Assembly: GCA_964023275.1 (NCBI GenBank)
Contig: OZ029925.1
Span: 12,201,684-12,265,683 of the forward strand
Source: Norana najaformis
Lineage: Eukaryota; Annelida; Clitellata; Crassiclitellata; Hormogastridae
DNA: 64,000 nt
Direction: 5' to 3'
Shown here: in pieces, positions 1 to 9,700 of the stretch
Position numbering within the stretch: the stretch's first letter is position 1
How the letters are laid out: every line of letters begins with the position of its first letter
The notes under the pieces: model-generated
Database searches by the model: none
Told to the model about the DNA's origin: nothing
The model's input: the letters and a program-made list of their open reading frames with translations, nothing else
Made by a program: the position numbers and the translations under genes

Positions 1-480
1 GTACCTCTGAAAAGCATTGCCTATGCTGGCCTAAATGGTGTCAAAGTCATTCAGAACAATGAGTTCATCTGTACGAAAATTATGCCAAGATAATGTCAGG
101 TAGTCACCACTGGTAGGCTCTTACACACATGTAGAGGCCAAACAATAGAGTATGTATGTATGTACCTGGATATTTATATAGCACTGTTTTAATGTGCTTC
201 TTGCTGGCGAAAATGATACGAGCGTTTGCTAAGAACGACAAATCCATCTGTAGGTGAATGGAGTTTGAAAAGCTGGGTTTTCTCCATCAACAGCCTCTTG
301 CACACACTTTAAACCACAGATTTTTGACAGCCAACACAGTTGTATTTCACCACAGCATTCATTTGAACTTTATCTTACCTTTCTTTGCCTTTATGTTCCT
401 TATCTTAACATAGTTTACTGTACCTTACCCTTTCCTTTTCTTACCCTACTATAATATACCTTCACCTAATTTTACCTCAA
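1..480. other. Intron (left edge) of the CTTNBP2-like gene
   Basis: No coding exon is visible here. The DNA is AT-rich with a run of degenerate TTACC/CTTACC pentamers at about 376-475, a composition that recurs in the other introns of this gene. Because the first recognisable exon (1001) begins in mid-codon with two bases of a split codon, the gene must start further left and this stretch is most simply intron. Confidence 0.6.
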
Positions 481-862
481 AGTCCGACTCACACCTCAAC
501 GTGGTGAGGGGGTGAAAACAGCCAAGTAAGGGAATGCCTGCTGAGGCTATGCCATCAGTGGTGAAGGTCTTGGCCGAGGTACCACCTAGGGCGCTTTGCG
601 AGGTGGACAGGCTCAGCAGGAACCCTGAAACAGCTGGCTAACGTGGGCGGCAACGCTGCCTCTGGTGCCACAAGGATATCAGAGCCAGTCCCAAGCCTGG
701 AACTCATTTCATAGAGAAGTGCAAGGGTCGAACCGATGGGTGCAGATACTCCGTTCATAAAGGAAACAGACGAAGGAAATCCAATGCAATGACAATCATG
801 CATGCAGTGGACACCTACGGGCTTTTGGCCCATGGATCATGATGATGATGATGATGATGAAT
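481..862 (+). repeat. Putative retroposon 3' end with a TGATGA tail
   Basis: About 350 bp of GC-balanced, non-simple sequence ends in a perfect ATG/TGA trinucleotide run (about 838-860), after which the intron's TTACC-rich character resumes. A complex body followed by a short simple tail is the usual layout of a 5'-truncated non-LTR element or SINE inserted in the plus direction. The minus strand is open for 92 codons (555-833) but shows no recognisable domain, so I do not call it a gene. The family is not identified. Confidence 0.4.
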
Positions 863-1000
863 TTACCATGCCTTATCTTAACATACTTTACCTTAACATA
901 ATTTACATTACTCTACCATGTCTATCGAAATGTGTAGTTTTCCGTGAAATGGAGTTATAAAAATGTTTGATTACATTACATTGCATTGTTGCTTTTATAG

Positions 1001-3711
1001 CTGTCAACCATTCATTGACTTCTTGCCAATCAAGGGAAGTCTCCGCCTCTTCTGGCATTGTGCCAGATACTGTGCTGTCATCCATTCATGCAGCCATTCT
1101 TGCCATGGACCACGTCTCATTGGCTCGTCTTCTGACCACTCACAGACCAGACCTGAATGAGCCAATCAGCAGTGGTATCCTGCCGTTGCACTTAGCAACA
1201 GAAAGCGGTTGTGAAGGTCAGCATTTTTCCATTGTCAGTCTAAGCTATGCGGTCATTTTTGGTTGCTGTTCTAATCTAATTGAATTGATCCATGCGGCCA
1301 AATAATATTCTTACACCAACCTAACAAAGTTTAGTTTTCAAATGATCATTCCTATCTTGGGTAAACGTAACACTAATAGTAAAACAATAATTCTACCACT
1401 ACTTCTGTTGCTGCTACTACTATGACTACTACTAATAATAATCATAATAATACCTTCTGCCTGCCAAAACCAGATGAGACATAGCTGTTCCAGATGTCAT
1501 TGACAATCTCTGGACAAGGTTTCTTTTGTGTGAATTACACTGTGGGTAACAAATTATGCACCAGAGCCTCCTTATTACATGCCTGGTTAAAACATGGTTT
1601 CTGTTGTAACACAGCCAAAGACATCGATCCCAAATTTAGTTCAGATTTAGAAATGATCGCATTACAAGAATCTCAGGATAAAGTGGTTCTTGATATTTCA
1701 TTTAAAGAGAGCATTATGAGGAGGTTCCATTATAATGATGATTCTTTCTTACTTACCTTCATATTGTTACATTAGATTACATTGCTGCAAGTCAAATTTA
1801 CACTTTTTGTTACATTTACAGAATGCGTAAGAGTTCTGCTTGAACACGGTGCTGACCCAAGTGTCATTCGTAATGACCACAGCACTCCGCTACATGTCGC
1901 CTCCACAGAAGGACACTTACGGTAATCAAGGCGCTACACTGCAGGAATTATCTAACTGCACAAACTCTGCTACAATACAGATGCTAAACTCTGCTATACA
2001 GAATTAGACTATAATACAAGTGCTGACAACACTAAACTAAATATTCTGTAGTAGATTACATAAACGGAAGTACGCTGCTCAACACTGTCTTATATTATGC
2101 AGACTGTATTATTCTAGGCTGCATATATATAAACAGACTACGCTAGACTACATTAAACTACATTGTTGTGCTATGTTACAGTACACTAATTAAGACAACA
2201 CTAGATTAGACTACACTACACTGCATTAGACTACACGGCACTACTTCCTGTCGTTTCAGTTCCCTTTACTTCCTGCTCAAGTACATACTATTGATTACAC
2301 TACATTAGACTATGATTCATAAGGCTTCACTACTTTGGACTACACTTTGTTAGATTATACCACATTGGACTAAACTGCATTAGACTACACATGCTACATT
2401 GTACTACACTGCTGTCATTTCAGTTGCCTTCAGTTGCTGATTGAGTACGGTGGATGTATTTCGTCAACTGACCAATCAGGATGGACTCCATTGCACTGCG
2501 CGGCCAGCAATGGTCACTCCGAATGCTGTCGTGTCCTGCTTGACCATGGCGCCAGGATTGATGCTGTCACTAATGTCAGTGTAGATCTCAATCAATATAT
2601 CTATCAGTCAGAGAAATATGAGTTGATTGTTGTGTATCATTAGTGGATTGAATAGGGCAGAGTAGGATGGGGGATGGGATCAGAGGGTAAGGGGAGGTAG
2701 GAAAAGGTTAGGTAGAGTAACAAGGGAGAGAGATGATAAAGGAAGGGAGTAAAGGGTAGAGTGGCATTGGGAAGGGGAGACAAGAGGAGGAGGGTGAATA
2801 GAGGTAGGGGTAGAGTGAATGGAGGGAGAGTAAGGTACCATATGTTTAAGGAAAGGTATGATTGAGCAGGGCTGGGCAGTTTTTCTACCTGTGCTACCAG
2901 TTCTTATTATCCATCTACCCTCTCCATCCTTCCCTCCATCCACCCATTGCTCCATTTTATCTTGTAGGCCAACTGGACCCCTCTCCACAGCTGCATCCAC
3001 TCGGGACACAGTGCCTGCCTTGAGACGATCCTCAGCCACCAGAGATCAAACCCCAGCCACTACGGTGACCAGATTCTAGACACGCTCATCGAGGACGTTG
3101 TCAATATGGTCGATAAGGATGGCTGGACCATCGCCCACCTGGCGACCGTACGAGAATCCAAGGTAACAACCTGCAATCAGCCGCTCACCAATAAGAGCAA
3201 TGCATAACATGTATTTGTATAAATCTTTGCTTTTTGGAATCAATAAAAGTTTCAATCAGTCAATCAGGAATGGGCAGTTGCTTTGGGGAGGAAAATCGTG
3301 GACAGAGAAAATTAAGGCAATTAATGAGGGAGTTACTGAAATAAAGTCTCTAACCTCTTCCATGTGGAACATCTTGCAAGGTGGTTTGGCACAGTGTCCC
3401 TTCTGGGGAAATATTCTCTTGCTTTCGTTAGCTACATCTTTTTTGTTCTATGCATAAATATTTATTTATAATTATTTGCCAAATAACACCAGCTTTCACC
3501 ATTCCATACATACAGCCAGACCACCCACATATCTAAAGCTATTGTTATATGGATATTAAAATTGATTATATTGATTGGTTGGTTTGTCGGTAGGACTGTT
3601 TGGAGGTGCTCTCAAGACACATCCACCTGGATCTGGAACGAAGGGACAAGTGGAACCGTAGTGTACTAGACGTAGCTTCTGTCACCTGCAGACAGTTTCT
3701 CCAGGAAATCG
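1001..3711 (+). CDS. CTTNBP2-like: ankyrin-repeat exons 1-5
   Basis: Five exons (1001-1216, 1822-1921, 2424-2574, 2968-3162, 3594-3711) encode roughly visible residues 1-260. Ankyrin signatures are plain: SGILPLHLATESG, STPLHVASTEGH followed by a helix ending RCLQLLIEYG, SGWTPLHCAASNGH with VLLDHGA, NWTPLHSCIHSGH, and DGWTIAHLATVRESK. The last repeat continues into DCLEVLSRH and a DLERRDKWN stretch that resembles the ERRDKCN of vertebrate CTTNBP2. The exon edges fall within repeats rather than between them. Introns carry degenerate TAATC and TTACC repeats and a GA-rich tract at 2643-2870. Ankyrin domains bind partner proteins; the partner is not deducible here. Confidence 0.9.
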
Positions 3712-6700
3712 GTAATCTAATCTTATATAATCTAGTCTGATCTAGTAAGGGTGATCTAATTCAAATCCTGACTAATCTAATCTAATCTTCTGACCTAATG
3801 TATTCTGATCAAAGTGTAATTTATTCTGAAGTGACCCTCTTGCAGTGTACTGTAATATTGTTCTAATGTACTCTAAATCTGATCTGTTCTGTTCTGTTCA
3901 AACTGTAGACTGATCTGTTTTATTTTTTTATTATTTTATTTTATTTTATTTATTGCACTTATTATTATTATTATTATTATTATTAAATAAACCACCATGG
4001 GTTGCCTCACTTTAACCAGACACCTAATTAATTCTAATCTTTTCTGATCAATCCTAATCTACCTTATCTTACCTTATTACAGTTTCTTACCGTACCTCTC
4101 CTTAAACTTGTCAACCCTTTTCTTGGCATTTATATACAGCGTCTTTAAGAACCTTTCAAAACAACTACACCGATTTCTTCACTTTCATTCCAGGCTCACG
4201 ACAGGAAGTGGCCTGTGTAGTCTCTATTGAACTTGGGTCCCCAGCAGCCGTGGAGGCTAAGGCCAGTGCCAAGCGACCTGTGTCGAGTGGCTTCGACCAG
4301 TCACTGGTCACAGTTGGGTCGGTGGTTGTGTCGAAGGTCATGACCTGGATCGAACTTGAAGAGAAGCTTGGCTGCGTCTTCCTCAACCACACGAGCGAAA
4401 TGAGCATTGGACTGAGGACAAAGAAGACAAGTCGACTCGATCAAGACTCACCCGATGCACCGAACCCATTTACGCTCGGCATTTCGCTGAGCAGTGTAAA
4501 GTATTACACGATAGGTGAGTAGTTATGTTGCTCATTGTGTTGATATTCACATGGTTCATTATGTTGATCATTGCGCTACTAGTTACACTACTCATTACAC
4601 TACAAAAAAGTAAATATAAGAAAGTTAATAAATATGAGAAAGTAAGTAAGCATACAAAAGTAAACAAGCATGCATGATGCACCTATCACAGAAACCTGAA
4701 AACTGTTTTCTTTGCTAGGGCTGGGCTGGGAGTGCCTCTGAGTAGATATTTTGAAGGAAGTTATATAAATGCTCTGAATGAGTGAAGGTATGGATGAATG
4801 AAAAGACAAACAGATAGAAAAATGTTGTCTATTTCAGTGCTTCACATGGACAATTCCCTTGTGCCAGAACTAGACCAGCAGCTGCCGTTCCAGATGTTAT
4901 CTCTAGTATCCAGTAAATTTCTAAATCCCGAGGGATTGTATGTATCCAAGGTGATAAAATATAGAGAATTAGATGGGCAGCTGTTAATTTGTTGCAGGAC
5001 GCTACCATTGGTCACCAGGAACATCGACAGAGAAGACGCCTTTTGAAATGCTCTCCAGCTTCAGTACAAACATAATCAGCATTCGGCTCTTTGGTGAGTT
5101 ACTCAGGCTTTTATATTTATTTACAACTTAATATTATTGTTATTATTACTATTAGTATTATTATTATTACTACTTTTGTTGTTGTTATTTTAACCAGTGA
5201 AGGATTTTTGAAAAGTAGGTCATTGTCTAGAAATGTGGGGTACTTCCTCCTGAGGGTATTTATTGTTATTGTTATTTATTTATTCATTCATTTATTATTA
5301 TTATAATTTTTTTATTGTTCATTCATTTATTTATTTATTATTATTTACTTATTCTTCAATTTATTATTGTTTATTACTGTTTATTATTTACATATATATA
5401 TATATTATGTTATTTATTTATGTATTTATTCTTACATATTTGTGTTGTTTCAGGACTTGATGATGGTTGTCAGGAATCATTATCCTACGAGATGTTGATT
5501 CCAGTCTCTGTTCTACAGAATTACCTTCGACTGGTACCTCTGTCTTAATCTAATCTAATCATACCTAATCTGATATCTTCTGTTCTCAAATCAGTCTGAT
5601 CCTATCTTATCCACTCCTATCTAATCCAGTCCAGTGTAATCTACTCCAGTCTAATCAAGTTTTGTCTAGTCTGGTCTTTAATCAAGTCTTGTGTAGAATC
5701 TGAGCAATGAAAAGTGTCATCTTCTCAGAAGCAGCATCCAGATATTTATTTATTACACTTATTATGCATGCAAAATGTTAGCGAATCTGAATCAATAAGC
5801 TGCAAGACAAGTGTGCATGAACTGCTTGTCCAGGGTTGGTGCAGGAAGTCCACTCGTCAGACTAGAACCTGCAGTCGTTGGATTCAGACTCGGCTCACTA
5901 CTGAAAAGACCATCATGCTGCAATGATATGGGCAATTATTAGATGCTGTGCAATTTCAGAGTTGAACCAGTTATTAGAATGCGACATGCATTCGAGTACT
6001 AACTTGGCTTGCTCTGCTTAACTTCACTACATCTGCGGGAAATGTTTGAACAGATTCAACTAATGGGGTGCGTTTTATGGTTACAGATTGAGCAGTACCG
6101 ATCAGTGGTTTTCTACGGACCGAAAGGCACGGGAAAAACATTCCTCGTCAGGAAGCTGGCCAAGTGCATCCAGGTAACTGCTGTACAGGTGTATGGTAGG
6201 CTGAGTCATGAAACTGACGATTTATATAGCTTCTTTTCATGGCCTATGGGAAGTACTGCATCAGATAGGCAGTATACATGAATATATGCATGCATCTGAC
6301 AATGCAACATTGCACATATTCAATAGTTTGACTGTCTATGTGGGATGGCCTCCTATGGCCATCTACCTCTGGGTCTGATTGCATTTCTGTCTAGCGTTGC
6401 TGCACACACCTTTCATCAACTCTTAAAACTGTCCTCGTTTGCAGTCGTGCCACATTATGATTTGTTGTGGATTTTTCCAGATGCACGAAAGTCGTCAGGG
6501 AAATGCAAGCGAAGTTACATTTTTTACGCTGAGCGCCGTCTTCAGCCGGAAAGACCTTCTCAAATTGCTTCTTGACAAAGGTAAGTACTATGGGGCAGGC
6601 TAGTGGCAGTGGTTGTACCATAACAAGTGATTGCTTTGCATTACCTTACCTTTTCTTACCTTTCCTGTTTGGAACAACTTAATACATGTACTAAGAAATT

Positions 6701-9700
6701 AAAATCCTGACCCCTTGTGCGAAAGAATTTACATTACGTTAGATTCTGTTATGTCATTCTTGACTCTTTGATGCCATCCAAAGCTTTGAAATTCAGTGCC
6801 CAGTTATATGCATTCAGTCAGTTCTTAATGTCATTCAGGTTTAAGCTTAAGACTCATCTGTTTCAACTTGCATACCCACCGTAGCCTAACTTCTGGTTTC
6901 CCTGACACATCGGATTTTCCTTGGGCTTCTTCAGTGGATTACAATGTCTGACCATGGATTCAGCTGAAGTGACCATCAACTGAGAGTGTTGTACGTTATG
7001 ATAATGGCATTATAGAAGTCATCAGATTAGACTGCTACTGTTTACAAAGCTAGGTAGCCTAGCTGTTTTATCATTGTGTTATCATCGTCTTATCACTTAT
7101 CAATCACTGCTTTGTTTGTCTGTAGGATGTCTGATAAATTCGTCGAGTTCTCTTCCACCATCAAGTGCCACTCCCATTCTCATTCTTGACGACCTTGCAA
7201 AGATTTCTGTTGTCGATGTGTTCAAGGACATTCTACCAGCAATGGAAACGCGTGGACCGGCAAATCCAATTCTCATTCGACACGGTTCGATCAGCCGTTA
7301 ATCCTTTGCATTTAATCTGATCTAATCAATCTGATCGATCTGTCTGTCCAGCAGTCTAACCTGATGTGTCTGAGCGAATCGTGTTGATGCATCGTCTAGT
7401 ATTAAATCTAATCAAAGCTGGTCTGATTTTGCCTTGCCTTATCTTACCTCACCCTTGTTTTACCTGACCGTACATTAACTTTTATTACCTTACCTCATCC
7501 TGCAATACCTTACCTTACCATGCCCTGCCTTACCTTACCCTGTTTTACCTTACCGTGCCCTGCCTTAGTTTACCACATTTTACCTTGCCTTTCCTCACCC
7601 TGCCTTACCTTACCAGGCTTAATCTTATCTTGCCTCATCTGAATTTATTTTAGCTTACCTCTGTTTACCTTACCTTACTGTAACTCACTGATTCTGTGGT
7701 CTGTTTTTACCAGATGGAAGCCAGGAAACATTGTCGTGCTACATGAATCCCAACTGCTACATCATTGCTACTATGGACAGAGCCAGGTGGAATAGACCTG
7801 TTGTCTTGAGACCAGTTTATCACTCTTATCACCATTTTATCACTGTATTATTGCTTTTCACCTTTTCTTCACTGCCGTATCACCATTTTATCACTGTTTC
7901 ATCACTGTTTATGTAGAACTTATATCTGAAAATAATGCCTGATAAAGATATCTGATGATGATATGTGATGGTGTAACTAACAAGTGATGCCTGAAGATGT
8001 TATCTGTTAAGGATATATGATGATATATGATAAATAGTATCCAACAAATAATATCTTATAATAATATCTGACATATGATATCCAACAAATGATATCTGGC
8101 AATGATATCGTAGATCAACCGGGCTGGAACTCTCCATCCAGCAGAGGTTCAAGTGGGTCCATCTGAGATGTGACCAGGAGCCAATCAAGTATCTCCTCCA
8201 CCGCCATCTGCTTCGGCGCTTGGCACACAGCTACCGCGGTTGCATACCACTTCCAGACAACTCCATCTACAAGGTGGTTGGTCATCTGTGTATACATAAA
8301 CAATACAGTGCTATACAGCACAATGTTTTTTATCAGCTTATCTTGTTTTACTTGAGCTTATGGGATTTTACAGTTGTTTTTATCTGAACTTACCTTTTCC
8401 TGAACCTGGTTTACCTGAGTTTACCTGATTCTTCCACAGCTGACATTTGTTATGATTTGTTCTTGTGTGAAAAGGCAGTTGAGTGGGTCATCTGTGTTTG
8501 GCAACGCTTGAACGAAGGTCTCGCAAAACTTGGTCTTCTGGATCTTGTCTTCGGTCCTTGCTACTTCCTTGTCTGCCCCATCGAAGCGAACAAACCAAAG
8601 ACCATACTACGGTAAGCCATAGACTATTAAGCCAAAGACCATACTATGGTAAGGCGCAGACTTTACCTTACTGCTGTAAGCCACAGACCATACTACAGTA
8701 ATCTAATGACCATTGTATGAAAAGCCGAAACCATAGTATGGTAAGCCAAAGATAGTATTATAGTAAGAGAAAGACCTTACTACATTAGGCCAATGGCCAT
8801 AGCACAGTCAGTCAATCAATCAACCAAGAGGCATGTAATATACGAGTGATTGCCCTATCTTAGCTTACCTTACCTTCGTAACCTTTCCTTTTCTGCATTC
8901 CTTACTTTACCTTACCTTAGGATGATATCTTTATCTGGTTACCTGTATGAATTTTCCAGTTGGCTGAACATCCAGTGGAACCAGGTGATAGCGCCGACAA
9001 TCACCGAAGCAGTCATCCGTGGCTCAGGCAGTGATCTCGGGGGCGGAGGTCACCAGAAGGTGGCCAGCACTGCCCTCTATGTCCTCATGCAACGGGCAGT
9101 CGTCTCAGGCTGTCCACTGTCCGGTCTAGGTATGGAGAGCTCTTAAAAGGTTCTTGTAAGGAGTTATATAAATAATAAATACATACATACACAAAAGCAT
9201 AATACAGTCAGGGCATGTTTTGTATTGATGTGCTTGGGGCTTATGGAGCAGATAACACGTGTGTGAGGGTTGTGTGGATGTGTGCTTCTAGAGGTGATAT
9301 ACAAGTGCATGCTAGATACATAACTGAGGATGCAGAGTGAAATGGTACTTGAAGTTTAGTTTGATGATGTTTTTATATATGCATTTATACAGACATACAA
9401 GGGTTAGGGTTACCCCACAAACATGCATACAAGTACAGTGCGTAAACTAAGCCCATTTTGTAAGACATCTTATTACAACACGAAGTCTAATATAACATGG
9501 TCACGGATATGGATGCCAGATTTAGTTTAGCTTTAAAAAATGTCCTCATTATAACAGAAGCTCATTATAAGGCATTACTTAATGTCTTCTAAAGACAGCA
9601 TTGTAAGATTTGTAAGAAAGTTTCAATGTACAGTATATACTGTTTGTGCATACATACGTGCATACCTGTATGTGTGCAAGATAGCCATTGTTTTACCTAT

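Noticed and set aside
555..833. 92-codon minus-strand ORF in a complex segment
   Set aside because: Lies wholly in a retroposon-like repeat with a TGATGA tail; no protein family recognised.
9395..9420. Telomere-like GGGTTAGGGTT
   Set aside because: Only two units, then interrupted by ACCCC; not an interstitial telomere.
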